A stretch of DNA of 64,000 nt, taken from assembly GCA_030159075.1 (NCBI GenBank), contig BROG01000526.1:310001-374000 (forward strand). Reading direction: 5' to 3'. This document shows positions 1-13,034 of this stretch, one piece after another. The notes beneath the pieces are model-generated. The model had not been told where the DNA came from. It ran no database searches and worked only from the letters and a program-made list of their open reading frames with translations. The translations under genes and the position numbers were made by a program. The DNA is from Atrina japonica (lineage: Eukaryota; Mollusca; Bivalvia; Pterioida; Pinnidae). The number at the start of each line of letters is the position of its first letter. The stretch's first letter is position 1.

Positions 1-59
1 AGGTCGGTGAATTTGCAATCAGTTACTTTTATGCATGATTGGTTAAAGGGAGTCATGTT

Positions 60-1080
60 CCAAAAACACTACCCAGTTACCATGAGGAACTTCATTTTGT
101 TTAATAAGATTCCCGTATCGATCATAAAACTTCCTTAGTGACGATTTCAAGCGTTCAATAACGTAACCCTGTGTGAGTTATTGGCTTTGTTTCGTTTGGC
201 TCTAAAAATAAAACATTCATATGAGGAGCATGCCTTGTCATAAAGTATGAGTTGTGAAATAAGCAGGGATATTATCATTAGAAACAGGAAGTTTGTGATA
301 TGGAAATTGAAATCGTCGCGTTTGTCATAAAGGGAGGTGAGAAGTTGACCGTCCTTTCCAATCGACAGGAGTAAATCTAGCTGAGAAGCAGATGTGTTGC
401 TTTCTGTGGTCTCATTGATTCCATTCTCAACAGGATATATCTGGCCGAGGTAATTCTGAAATTCTGAATTATTTATGGACTCCTGTCGTCGATACACCAG
501 TAAGTAAAATTGAACCGAGATACCAACTGTTTATTTTCATTTTGGGAAAGCAGAGACTGTATAAATTCCTCAATACATGTATAGGAATACAAAAAAGAAG
601 TGATCCAAGAGAGGTGCACAATTAGTACCCACTGGAATGCCGACAATTTGTTGGAAAACGTTTCCACAACAACCACGAAGATATTGCTACTAGAAACCTC
701 ATCATTTTGATGATATCGTCTACATTGTACCTGTTATTGGAATCAGAGTGTTCCTTCACAAAATAAGGTTCTTCATGACCTAACACTAAATATGTATATC
801 TGCGAGTTATTATTTTTTTTGTAATATATGTTCATCTGCTTTTTGAGTTTTTGATGAGTAATTGTTCTGTGAATGGTCGAAAAATCAAAAGACTTGATGC
901 TTGTAATATGTTTGAACTTTGGAGACTTTAAATGTTCCAACAATTCTTTTGAATTCTTTAGTATTTTCTTGACTCCGCTTCGTGAGTGGGCCCTTGTACA
1001 GTACATCTGAAGACTTGTTTTACATATGTAAGAAGTTTGGTGAGTAAAATAGATAAAGGCTTTGTGGAACATTTAGATGA
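60..1080 (-). mobile_element. Decayed reverse transcriptase retroelement, copy A
   Basis: This is a broken RT coding segment read on the minus strand. In order it shows a motif-A-like stretch (FDFST near 890), the block GIPVGTNCAPLL near 620, a YxDD-type site that reads YWCIDD near 490, then SYLDLLLSIGKDG-like and DKRDDFNFHI blocks (about 310-400), and a C-terminal KFYDRYGNLIKQ-like block near 100. The frame changes several times, so it cannot make an intact protein. The same family recurs at 2620-3130, 9061-9780 and 13035-13560. The domain order fits a non-LTR or Penelope-like RT, but I cannot fix the class without a search. No ends or target duplications are visible. Confidence 0.75.
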
Positions 1081-1357
1081 CACCGCAATGAATCGGTGTT
1101 TATAATAATTTTTGTGCATCTTCGGAACAGTAGAAATAATCCTTCATAATCAATCATTTTATCAATGAATGAAACTTATCGCATAAATATTTGTCTTTGT
1201 TATTCTGAGACACCAATCACACAACCTTTATCTTATATATCTGTGCCACACTGAATTAGTACTTAGATTATGTGATCTAGTTGTATGACACCTAGTTTAT
1301 CAATACTGGACAAGTTGTCACTGCATATATTATTGAGAACACGCGACCATCTTAAAC

Positions 1358-1439
1358 ATGGAATCTTATTATATGTTCTTCATTCTTTTGGCGTGTACGT
1401 CCGGGCTATTAGTCGATGCCATCGTGTTTAAAGACTGTG
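1358..1439 (+). CDS. NPC2: NPC2-like exon 1 (signal peptide)
   Basis: ATG at 1358 opens MESYYMFFILLACTSGLL, a typical signal peptide, followed by VDAIVFKDC. The exon ends at a GTAAG donor at 1440 after one base of the glycine codon. Confidence 0.9.
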
Positions 1440-4134
1440 GTAAGTTTTTATAAGTTATAGCATTGAGTTAATTTATATTTGCCTTGTTCCGTTTCCCCTC
1501 GGCACTGTTACATTGTATAGCTTATAAAATGTCTTCAGTATATGTTAATATGTACGGGAGTCGCTAAGTACATAGAAATAGGTATATCCATGTATAGTGT
1601 TACAATAGACCATCATTAGCTCACCCGTTCGTAGAATAGAGGAATCATGTCACTGTTTCTACTACTGTACTGATGTCTCTAATTTTGATCCAAATTTCCA
1701 GCTTCCTGGACTTAAGTCATTTACTATATGAATAGTACTGCGTTAAGTATTTTGTCTCAGTCCATTATGGGCAATCGGCAGCAACTACAACCATGAAATT
1801 TAACACGCACATTGTTTAGTGTCATTTCTCAACAATGCAGGGAGATGCTGTACTGCTGTCTCTAATTTTGACCCAAATTCCCAGCTTCCTGGACTTTGTC
1901 ATTTACTATATGAATAGTCATTTATACTAAATGAATAGTATCGCTTTAAGCATTTTATCACAGTCCATTGTGGTAAAAGTAATGCAGCTACAGCCATGAC
2001 ACTTCACATGTACATCGTCTAGGGTCATTACACAACAATGCAGGGAGATTCTGGTTGCTGTGGCCTAATTTTGACCCAAGTTATAACAAGCATAAAACAG
2101 ACGAGCTATATGGTCTGCCTTCGCGACGAATTAGTTTTTATTATTTATAATCGTCAACATTTATAATTTTCTCGAGGATCGAAAACTGTCTGTCATTTTC
2201 AAATTACATTTTTCAGTAATGTCTTAGTAAATGCATTATTATTATTATTATCATCATCATCATCATCATCATCATCAGTTATCTAATCTTAATTTTCTGA
2301 TAAGAAATGAGGTTGATCGAATTAGTGCAATCCATTGACAAAAGATACATTCAAAGTAATTAGAACGGCAGGTTGGACGTGGAACAGTAATCATTTCGTA
2401 TACTATAATGTAGATATACCTTATCATTACCTAAAGTTAACAATATACACATCATATATTACTTTTATCTTCTTCTTGAAGTTATTTTAAACGCATTGTT
2501 TAATAAGTACAGTACGTACAAAAGTACTAGTTCAAAATCATGATATATTTCAGTTTAGTTATGAATTCTGTCTAGAATGAAAACCTCAAACACAGGTAGT
2601 CCACTCCCAAAATAAAACGGAATGGTTCAAAACCTTGCGTCAATCTTACGCTCTTTTGATGTACCAACATCCGATACTGATTTCGAGCTACCATATTTAT
2701 ATTGGATACCTAAACTTCACAAACCCAATATAAAGAAAGGTATATAGCAGGGTCCAGCAAATGTACCTCCAAACTTTTATCTTTACTCATTACCAAAATA
2801 CTGATAGCAGTTAAGAAGAAACTTCAGCAATACAGTTGCTTATTCCAGAAGCTGTGTAAATCAGATGTGGATACTTAAAAATTCCAAACGGCGTTATCTC
2901 CTCTAATAACACTTTGATTCATAACATAAATACACTTGATATCAAAAGATGCTAGGATTCCCATACACAATATATGTATTTGTAATATTTGGAGATAATG
3001 GCTCTAAGAAAACTGTCGGCATTCCCATGTGAACCAATTGTGCCCCATTATTGGATTAATGGAATTGGGATCATCAAATACTTTGGATGAATCTATTTTC
3101 CTTTAGTAGAGTAGTTCCAATGAAAAATTTGTATCAAAGCGCATTACAATATTGTGCTGTGTATTGCATCGGTGTATTGATCTCTATTATAAATGTATGA
3201 TTATACATGCATGGAATATATATATTTAAGGATCAAAGACTGCAAGTGTTTCATCTGTGGATGTATCAAATTGTGCAACTGAACCATGTTCATTCATACA
3301 GGGCAAAAACTCTACAATAAAGCTAAGCATGACGCCAAGTAAGTATATATTTGAACCCACTAGTATGTGCTGAAATTATTGTAGAAAATGCATTCTTTGC
3401 CTTCTAAATTAAAAAGACCAGGCGAAAACTGACGATGAAGTCATACACAGCTACAAACTATAGTTTATACTTACGTGAAAATGAAAATCATTTTTAGAAT
3501 ATCAAATGCTACATAAGATATCATTATCTTGTTTTTCACTAGTATTAACATATTAAATATGCTTGTTCATTATTATAATAAAGGTATTTCTTTCCGTCAA
3601 CATATAACCAAATGTTTGATATAAGATTCAATAATTTGCATATGTTTGACAGATGTAAATTCAAACACGTGCACTACACAAGTTAATGGAATCATTGCCG
3701 GAGTAAAAGTACCTTTTCCGACTGAGAAGGATGCTTGCAAGGCGTCTTTAAATCCCAAATGTCCTTTAAAATCTGGGCAAGCGGAAATATATACTCTGAA
3801 TGTTTTTGTTCAAAAAACATACCCAAAGGTAATTCATCATTTTATTTTCTGATATGAACTTAAGCAAACTTCAAGATTATTTGAATTGGGCAATTCCATG
3901 TTTTAAGTACTCAAAAATCTCATCATAATGAACTTCTACGATTAGCAATGTAATAAAGGAACTAAATCAAAAAGGAACTAAATTATTTCTATCTAACAAG
4001 TGGCCACCATTATCATATACAATCTGTTGTACATTTTATTTCAGATATCTTTAGTGGTAAATCTGCAACTTGAAGATGATAATGGAGACGATTTGATCTG
4101 TATTCTATTTCCCGCTCAAATTGTGAGCGGTTAA
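1358..4134 (+). CDS. NPC2: NPC2-like sterol-binding ML-domain protein, complete four-exon gene
   Basis: Joining 1358-1439, 3231-3338, 3653-3828 and 4045-4134 gives an open frame of 456 nt, 151 residues plus TAA, with every junction GT-AG and phase matched. Family knowledge: NPC2 is a small secreted or lysosomal protein that binds cholesterol and passes it to NPC1. Seen here: a hydrophobic signal peptide (residues 1-21, likely cleavage after VDA), then FKDCG at the mature start. Six cysteines fall where NPC2 disulphides are expected (C27-C141, C42-C47, C92-C100). There is an N-glycosylation site NST at residue 54, a GVKVPFP strand, and LVVNLQLEDD near the C-terminus. Length matches the family. 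A seventh mature cysteine, C70, is extra. The start is the only ATG before the signal peptide. Intron 1 carries an RT fragment and a tandem duplication. Animals often have several NPC2 paralogues, so strict orthology is not claimed. Confidence 0.93.
1660..2085. repeat. Two-copy tandem duplication of about 190 bp in NPC2 intron 1
   Basis: Two diverged copies begin with CTCTAATTTTGAYCCAAAT and end with CAACAATGCAGGGAGAT. A third copy starts near 2063 and breaks off. It is non-coding; the origin is unknown. Confidence 0.7.
2235..2277. repeat. ATT then ATC trinucleotide microsatellite
   Basis: A short run of ATT units passes into about nine TCA units. It lies in NPC2 intron 1. Confidence 0.9.
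2620..3130 (+). mobile_element. Decayed RT fragment, copy B, in NPC2 intron 1
   Basis: Read on the plus strand, this older piece covers the part of the RT upstream of copy A. It shows LPYLYWIPKLHK near 2690, then fragments of the SRSGVNQMW-type block near 2850. Near 3020 is the GIPMGTNCAPLL motif with its glycine codon changed to TGA, giving PM-stop-TNCAPLL. Several frameshifts make it a fossil. It is in the sense orientation of the host gene. Confidence 0.65.
3231..3338 (+). CDS. NPC2: NPC2-like exon 2
   Basis: The acceptor is TTTAAG and the donor GTAAGT at 3339. It encodes VDVSNCATEPC, the C42-C47 disulphide loop, and the NST glycosylation site. The phase completes the glycine split from exon 1. 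Confidence 0.92.
3653..3828 (+). CDS. NPC2: NPC2-like exon 3
   Basis: The acceptor is TTTGACAG and the donor GTAATT at 3829. It encodes GIIAGVKVPFPTEKDAC and the C92-C100 pair. Translation runs past the donor without a stop for several codons, so the splice site is set by homology with the next exon. Confidence 0.92.
4045..4134 (+). CDS. NPC2: NPC2-like exon 4 with stop
   Basis: The acceptor TTATTTCAG leads into ISLVVNLQLEDDNGDDLIC and a TAA at 4132. It carries the last disulphide cysteine, C141, and the usual short tail after the final beta strand. Confidence 0.92.
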   Translation: MSLVVNLQLEDDNGDDLICILFPAQIVSG

Positions 4135-4239
4135 CGAAGGAAAACTCGCAAATCGAATTAAGAAAATGAAACATGAAGAATATCTATATATAGTAAAAAG
4201 ACAAACTTAAAAACATTGGAAAAGTGAACAGATTACCAG

Positions 4240-4245
4240 AATAAA
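4240..4245 (+). terminator. Candidate NPC2 polyadenylation signal
   Basis: AATAAA lies 106 bases after the NPC2 stop codon and is the first such hexamer there. A second AATAAA occurs near 4571. Confidence 0.5.
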
Positions 4246-4705
4246 CTGGAAATTTAAAAAAAAACGTGATAGAAGATCATTTTCAAGGACAACCAAATTA
4301 ATGTCTTTTAAGAAAAAAATGTATGTATGTATTAAAATTTTTATAGTTTATGCCACAAGAATATTATCTTAAGAATAGCATCTGCAGGTATGACAGTCTG
4401 ACCACAAGATCTCAGTGGATGCATATTACATAATTCTACAGAATGGGGTAGAATATTTATTTTACTTTGATTTGTTACTGCAATGATATAACGATATTCA
4501 AAGTAAGCACCAATTTGTTTACAAGATAAAAAGGAACTGATGGTCATCAAACCGCTTGCAGTGATCCATTAATAAAGCGTTCCGCTTTGATACGACTGTG
4601 AAAACCAACGAAACGTCGGACAAGACCGAGAAACGATTTTCAGTTACACGTTATGGGGGTAACTAGATAAGTATACGCGTATATAACAAATGTCTTCCTT
4701 GCGAC

Positions 4706-6216
<1,511 letters not shown>

Positions 6217-6326
6217 AATTTGTTATATAAGAATTTTCAAAATTAAGTGTTTTAAAATCCATTATAACAGTATTGTTATAATGGATTTTAAAATACTTAA
6301 TTTTGAAAATTCTTATATAACAAATT
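6217..6326. repeat. Near-perfect inverted repeat, 53-bp arms with a 4-base loop
   Basis: The left arm is 6217-6269 and the right arm 6274-6326. They are exact reverse complements except for one position, with GTAT between. RNA from either strand would fold into one long hairpin. It could be a foldback MITE or an inverted duplication. No obvious target-site duplication was found. Confidence 0.93.
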
Positions 6327-6465
6327 CACAAGTCAAACGTAAGACACGAAGACCACAAGTAATTGATGTATAGTCATTGGGGTAATACTAAAATCGACTT
6401 TCCTCAGGACAGCATACATGACTCATTCAATGGAGTTTAAAAACAACAATCGATAAACCTGGATT

Positions 6466-6467
<2 letters not shown>

Positions 6468-6554
<87 letters not shown>
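6468..6554. repeat. (GA)n microsatellite
   Basis: About 87 bases of uninterrupted GA repeat. Confidence 0.98.
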
Positions 6555-6555
<1 letters not shown>

Positions 6556-6886
6556 ATTTTGACCTTTCGATCGATAAAATTGCAAATTCGATAGGAAATG
6601 GATTTTGTTTATATTAAGGAGTTGATATATTTTGGTATAAAAGATGTAGTTTATTTTAGAGACATTTATTATTCGGTTGTGTATCTCGGTATGAATTATA
6701 TGTGTGAAATTGATACAGTGTGAGTAGGTCAGAGTGATTGGAAAGTGTAATATTTTAAAGCTGTAATCGTAACTTTTAAACAAGATTTGAATTCGAAAAA
6801 AAGATTACAATGCGTTTGAAACATCCTCGATTTATTATCCACAGGCAAATTTGTTAAATGTTATAGAAATTGGCTCCCAGTTCCGC

Positions 6887-6893
6887 TATAAAA
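6887..6893 (+). promoter_or_regulatory. TATA box upstream of the 7110 ORF
   Basis: TATAAAA sits in a locally GC-richer context (CCGCTATAAAAAGCGAGC). It is followed about 30 bases on by a plausible start region, and 217 bases on by the ATG at 7110. This is pattern only. Confidence 0.35.
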
Positions 6894-7109
6894 AGCGAGC
6901 CTGCAGTCTGTTTCACACCTGTACTCCTAAAGCGAAATAATGGATATATGACATGTAATCAAAACATACACTCTACTGAAATCATAAACATTCCGCATTA
7001 ATTTTTACATCGATGACTTAAATAAAGATACGTGATAAATAGATTTTATAATTAGTTTTAAATTAATTATTTTAGTATCCATAAAATAATATTCACTTTA
7101 AACGTAAAA

Positions 7110-7376
7110 ATGAATAAAATCCTACCAGTAATTTGCACCCTTTTGTTATGTTGTTTACATAGCGTCACACATTCTGGTGAACTTGGTAATGTGAGCAGTC
7201 GGGTCGCGCAACACTTGACCAACGACAAGGTACCTCTTCTCTTATTTTTACAAAGATGGTATCAAATAAACGTTATAGGAGACATAGCTGTGAAACATTG
7301 CTATCAAATTATTCGAAATGGATGCGACTGGTCCTGTAAAATGACTCAAGTGTTCGAATATATATTTCCGAGTTGA
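7110..7376 (+). CDS. Possible small secreted protein, unrecognised
   Basis: An 88-codon ORF begins MNKILPVICTLLLCCLHS, which looks like a signal peptide with likely cleavage near THS or SGE. The rest has three cysteines (KHC, NGC, WSC) and no family I recognise. Translation also passes a GACAAG-GTACCT site at about 7230 that could be a donor, so the real product may be only the first 40 residues joined to an unseen exon. Support comes from the signal-like start and the TATA box at 6887. Against it: the ORF is short, has no visible partner exon and lies in TE-rich DNA. Confidence 0.3.
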   Translation: MNKILPVICTLLLCCLHSVTHSGELGNVSSRVAQHLTNDKVPLLLFLQRWYQINVIGDIAVKHCYQIIRNGCDWSCKMTQVFEYIFPS

Positions 7377-8479
7377 CCTTGGACGGACTTGTCCTTGATT
7401 CGTTATTTAGGATGTGAGGACATTCATATCCATAACAGGTGGTCTATTTAGAAAACAGAACAAATATGGCTACCAGTGGAAGTAAAACACTAAGGATGTT
7501 TCAAAAACGGTAATGTTGAAAGATAAGTATATTTGTATGTTCTCTTTATGCAATCTCGCTACATCTAAGTTTATTACGGAAGGTAGTAACAGTACATAAG
7601 ATATTTTGAAAAGCTAGCGGCGATAAAAACCCATTAACGACGAGAAAAACCCATTAACGGCGAGAATAACCAGTTTATTTGAATTGTGATATATAAATGT
7701 TTCAGACATGGGATCAATTATGTATCAAAATGTTTGCAAACTGAATTAGTTTCAGTAATAATGTTTTGTATAAAATTTGTTTCAATTTAAAAACCATAGA
7801 ACCACAATCACTCACATGTTTACAAAAGTCTGATCTGGTGAATGCATGTAAACCTTCTGGAGATGAAAGTATGGAGCTGGGGATTGAAATGTAAATTTAA
7901 TGCATACATGATTAACATAATGATTACAAAGAGAATCATGAAAATATCAAGTTGACCCTGATTTAGCGAATAAACCATAGTAGTTAAAAGTGAATCCCGA
8001 TTCTAACAGGAAACCGCAATGTTGCATAAAGATTAAGAAGTCGATATGATCATTTATAACACGCCGTTTCAATTCGTTAATTTTCTGAAAAGCAATCCAA
8101 ATATGATATGATTGAAATAACAATGTTTCATCGAAATATTTTATTTTGTTTGACAAAATATTTTTTAAAAATACAATGGAGTTCATATAAAAGAATTTTG
8201 CAGATGTTTGTTTCATCTGTACTCGATATCGTAATAAATCAAGAACGTTTACCAGCAAAATTACAAATTGCAAATATAAACAAAAGACAAATATGTAATT
8301 TTTACTAGAAATAGATGGTATAGCAGTAATTACGACCTTGGAATTAGCAACTGCAAAGAAAGGGGAAATAAGTTTCAAAGAGTTCAAATCAGGAATATTT
8401 GGTGCTCGGAATAAAGCTATTATTTTCTTTGCGCCTTTTAGTCCTTCGTCGACAAAACACATATGAAATCTGGATTTGG
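7377..8479. other. Intergenic, no gene seen
   Basis: AT-rich DNA. A small direct duplication occurs near 7625-7665 (CGA-AAAACCCATTAACG twice). The long minus-strand frame at 7947-8510 has no domain or codon signature that I trust. Confidence 0.4.
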
Positions 8480-9060
8480 TCAATATGAAGAAAACATGAA
8501 GAAGTACCAATGGACAAATCTACAATTGCATTAGAACACAACAAATTGGATATACAAATGGTCTCAAAATGAAGAACAATAAAAAGGGCCCCAGGTGTCC
8601 CGAAGATATCATCGTCCCCTGCTTGTATGAAAAATACAAAACACAGTAACCAAAGTATTAACCGAAAAATGGTTTGATAGACAGACAGTTTATAAATTAT
8701 TGACATTGGACAAACACGGACTTACGGAATATCCAGAGGTAATTCTTTCTCTAAGTAAAATGAAGAAGTTCCAATCTATAATCGAAGCTCATGTCCATTA
8801 GAATACGACAAATTAGATGTGCTATGGTCTCAACATGAAGAACAATTGCGAATCCCAAACGGGATAGGACAGAAGGAGTCAGCATCCTCTGCTGACATGC
8901 CACATCCGTCGCAAATGTTCCATGGAAACCTTTCTAGTACGATGAACGGGTCAAATTCGGTGAAAGGGTCAAGTTTGGTGAAAAGTTCAAGTTCGATTGG
9001 CGAAATGGAGTCACCGTCCGTGCTGTACCCCAGAATACTATCCAATATTATTTAGATGGG
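8480..9060 (-). mobile_element. RT-element tail, two partial copies
   Basis: Two tail segments lie in the same orientation, at about 8490-8640 and 8750-9060. Each carries the block TGGTCTCAAMATGAAGAACA followed by the CCAGGTGTCC or GGACAGAAGG region. They adjoin RT copy C at 9061 and match the tails at 32220-32570, 37480-37700 and (inverted) 13380-13560. They are non-coding or badly decayed. Confidence 0.6.
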
Positions 9061-9780
9061 GGCTATATAATGTTTAACAAGGTACCCGTATCGACCTTAA
9101 ACTTCTTAAACGACGATTTCAAGCGTTCAACGACGTAACCTTGTGTAAGAAATTTATTGGCGAGTCGTTTCTCTCTCAGAATCAAACATTCATAATAAAA
9201 GCATGGCCTGGCATGACGTATAAGTTGTGAAATGAAAGGCAGGAGAAGATTGAATATTACTACTTAGAAATTGGAAGTTCATGATATGGAAATTGAAATC
9301 GTCGCGTTTGTCATCAAGGGAGATATGAAGTTGACCGTCCTTTCCTATCGACAGGAGTAAATCTAGGTAAGAAGCAGATGTGTTGCTCTCTGACGCCTTA
9401 TTGATCTCTAGCTCAACAGGATATATCTGGCCGAGGTAATTTTGAAATTCTGAATTATATATGGACAAGACGTCATCGATATACCTGTAAGTAAAATTAA
9501 ACCGAGATGCTACTGTTTGTTCCCTTTGGAGAGCAGAGACTGTTTAAATTTCTTGTCATATGAATAAGAAAAGATGTCAGCCAAAAGAGGTGCACAATTA
9601 GTATCCATTGGAATGGCGACAATCTGTTAAGATGGTCAGTAGAGTGTCTACACTGAACCACCATTGAATGAGATAACACAATAAATTGAACGATGGGGAT
9701 GCTGAAAACAGTTTTTGAATAAAATATCACGAACGGTTCAATTATTGTCATTTATTTTAAACTAGTTTCACCTGCTGTGG
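9061..9780 (-). mobile_element. Decayed RT retroelement, copy C
   Basis: On the minus strand this copy keeps an intact catalytic block, FNFTYRYIDDVLSI near 9480. It is followed by the GQIYPVELEI, SYLDLLLSIGKDG and DKRDDFNFHI blocks. The frame breaks upstream near 9500 and after about 9240, so it is inactive. It keeps the best active site of the four copies here. Together with the tail at 8480-9060 it forms the longest element remnant in the window. Confidence 0.75.
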
Positions 9781-12084
9781 AGGAGAGTCTGGATACAATC
9801 TATCTGGGAATATATTACATATCTTCTGCAAACAAGTGGAAAACATTTCCCCTATAATCAGAGTACAAATGTAGGTTCCAGCGTACCTCTAACCTATGAT
9901 GTCTAGAGAGCACTCGGTCATGGAAATATCTACTTTATAGTTGAAATGGCAGCTGCCAATGGTAATATAAGACAATATAGATATGAGATTAAGTGTCGAC
10001 CAACAATTGAGGCAGATTATACTTGAATACATTGATGTTCATATGGCTACATTTCAAGTATAAAAATTCCACAGATGTGTAGGGCCAACCATTTACACTC
10101 ATAGACTTGTTTTTGGTATACGTAATTACTTGATGAGTTTTTAAAATAAACTTAGCCGATAAGCATTACAAACGCTTAGCTTTGCAATCGTCCCCACATA
10201 TGTTCACGAATCTTCTCTTTTGCTGTCCTACCTTTTAATTAGAGACCCAATACTTTATGTACCTCTGATAATGGTTCATGTTGGAATTCTTACCTGTAGG
10301 TCATAAACACACAGTTCAGTAAGACTCAACAGTCATATTTATTCCCTATGTACTCCAAAACTCATAAAACAAATGCCATCTCTAACACAGCCATAATTAC
10401 GAGATTTTAGTCTACTAGTATTTTTTTATTTAGCGATGATGATTTAGCAACAATGGTGTATGAAAATTTGGAAGCGTTCAAAAGGTCAAGAGAAATCAAT
10501 ACGTTGGTGTTTGATCACCACACCATGTTTTGGAAATTTCTGATTTTCATTACTGTTAGCACTTTGTTGTCTCTCATCCTCGTCACGTTTTGAAATCAAT
10601 CGTTTTATTTACATAATTTCCCCCCATGTATGTCACATTTTAAAAATGAAATAAAATATAAAATTCTCAAAATATTGCAGAAGCATAAAATCGTACGTAG
10701 TATCATTTCAATATTTCTAATGGACTTTAATGATAACATTTTTGTTGTATAGATAGATTTACCCATGCCATTGACAGTTGCAATGAATGGTTTTCAACGT
10801 GTGTCATTTGAAAAAAGACTTTTTTTAACTGTGTGTGTTGGGAAAGAAATATCACTATTTGTGTTAATAAAATCGTAGGACTCTGACCCAAATTTAAATC
10901 CATGCATGCAAACTTTGTTTTACAACTCGACGGACATGATTGGTTATTTGATGAAAAATGGCCCATACTAACGTTTTCGAGAAAAATAATATTATATCTA
11001 ACGTGCCTTGGGCATATAGTACAATTTTAACATTGAAATGCTCCTTTCTTATAATCAAATGTATAGTGGATAAAATGTAGACGAATTGACAGCGGCATAT
11101 ATAAATAAACAAACAAACAAAAAACCTTCATCTATCTTGGCAGACACCACCAAATATTTTCCAATAAGCCTCAATGCTAATTTATAAAATCTTCAAGTCA
11201 ATGTCACTCCCATGTATATTAAATTTGGGTCAAATCAGTACCCTGTGCCGGAAGAGCAATATTTAAGATAACAAAATATGCAATCAAAAGTATATGTTGT
11301 CGTTGCATATCGAATTTGAATTTTCACTCGTTTACATTTTGTATTCTCATCTGATCCCTACCTTGAAAATTTCAACCCTATAATTTCCAAAGTACTGATA
11401 TGCATGTATTTTGTTTCACCTTGATTTCACTTATAAATGGCAAACCTAATTTGTAATTTAATGACCAATCAGATTGCCGGGATCATTTTACAACTTTCTG
11501 TACAACTTTCGATGTCAAAAATGTATTGAAATAGCTCCAATGTTTGACAGCAATCACATCTTTGTAAATACAGAATTCAGAATACAGAAAGATAACATTA
11601 TATTTTACAGTTTCTCTTTTTTTTCTTATTTTATCATTTCCCATTACTTCAGATTGCCTAGTTTCTATTTTATTTGTGTCCCTTTCTCACATAAATTACA
11701 ATTAATTTGCATCGGTATTCAGGTTCTGTCGCCAACTGATATTTTGTTAATTCTGAACCTCTTGGGATTTGTTGCTTTAGTTTGTCATTTTGCAATCATG
11801 TTAGATTTTACTATCATGTTAGATTAGATTAGATTTTACTATCATGTTAGATTAGATTAGATTTTTCTATCATGTTAGATTAGATTCTATTGGTGTTTAT
11901 TGGTATTTGCCTGAAACGCAATAGTTCATCATTCATATGGTGAAGAAAATCCTGTCACATTGTAGCTAAAAATGTATAATGACTAATTATTAATACCCAT
12001 TATTTGAAAAGTTTATTCGACGCCATTTTGCATTGTCAGTTCCTTTGAATCACACTGTATCATACCATGACCGCGCTTTAAACT
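9781..12084. other. Intergenic, no gene seen
   Basis: AT-rich DNA with short random frames. A degenerate run of about ten TTAGATTAGA-type units occurs at 11800-11885. I see no splice-supported coding sequence. Confidence 0.45.
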
Positions 12085-12255
12085 TACACTTACTTCTTTG
12101 TGAGAAAGTTTGCCAGTTTACTTACGCAAGGCCTGTGGTTTCTTCCCGGGTATATTGTAACCGGCTTCTCTTATTCACCATTTTAAACTGGCCACCAACA
12201 TATAATTGAAAACTTGTTCAGTGTATCGTGAAACACTATTCAAAATTCAAAACTT
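12085..12255 (+). mobile_element. SINE family 1, 5'-truncated
   Basis: The body shares GAGAAAGTTTGCCAGTTTA, TTCCCGGGTA and the tail ATTCAAAATTCAAAA with the copies at 14262, 16150, 25865, 40275 and 50425. The tRNA-like head is missing. Confidence 0.65.
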
Positions 12256-13034
12256 CAAATCACACCGTGATTGAGTACGTCTTCTAAGACAATGGAGTTA
12301 TGTACGTCTGTGGGTAAGACAAAGTTGACAGAGAGAGGAGAGAGAAATAATACGCAAAACTGTGCAAGAACAATGAGCTATTCCTTAAATAATTATAATA
12401 CGCCTTCAAGGACTATTTGAAAAAAGCGGACAGAAATAAAAAAAAAAGAAACTTCCAAGTCAATACAATAATAGGTTTTTACATATGTATGTGTATTTTG
12501 CGTCGGCAGCTTTATTTCAAAGTGCCGTAATTTGGTTAAAATGTCATTTGTTTGCAACTGTTGTTAGATATAAGGAAGTAGTAATTGGACAATTGATGAC
12601 AAAGTGTAGGCAATGTGTCAAAAGCAATTTCTTTTTCCAAACAATATGTGATAAATGTTATGGACATCTAAGTCCCCTGGAGATTTTTCCATGAAAAAGA
12701 TAATTATTTTTATAGGCTTTGCATAAGATAAATTTAACAATGGAAACGTGCCTCTTCCAAAAGTTTTTTTTTCGCAAAAAATTGGAAATACATCCATTCA
12801 TTTTCATAATGTCACAAATTGAAAATATGACAGACATTCCAGTATTTATTTGTTGCTGAAGAATATTTATTCATCAGACAAAAATGACCTCTCCCAAATT
12901 TTTAAACTGCACAAAAGAAATCATCATTTAGAGGCTGAAAAAGTTGACTCCATTATAATTCTCATCAGTGTATATATATATATAGCGCATCGTCATAATA
13001 AAAACATATCAACTATCAGATAAACTATCAAAAA
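12256..13034. other. Intergenic, no gene seen
   Basis: It contains a GA-rich patch near 12330 and a 69-codon frame at 12485-12694 with two CxxC pairs that I do not trust as a gene. Confidence 0.4.

Noticed and set aside
3646..3852. 68-codon stand-alone protein
   Set aside because: It is NPC2 exon 3 plus flanking intron; the ATG is intronic.
6427..6783. 118-codon minus-strand frame with a Ser-Leu run
   Set aside because: Driven by the GA microsatellite; the rest shows no homology.
7947..8510. 187-codon minus-strand frame, the longest non-repeat frame in the left half
   Set aside because: Phe/Ile/Leu-rich, as expected for AT-rich random sequence; overlaps an RT-tail repeat at its end and has no motif.
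12485..12694. 69-codon frame with two CxxC pairs suggesting a zinc ribbon
   Set aside because: Spacing and surrounding residues do not fit a family I know; the composition of the rest looks random.
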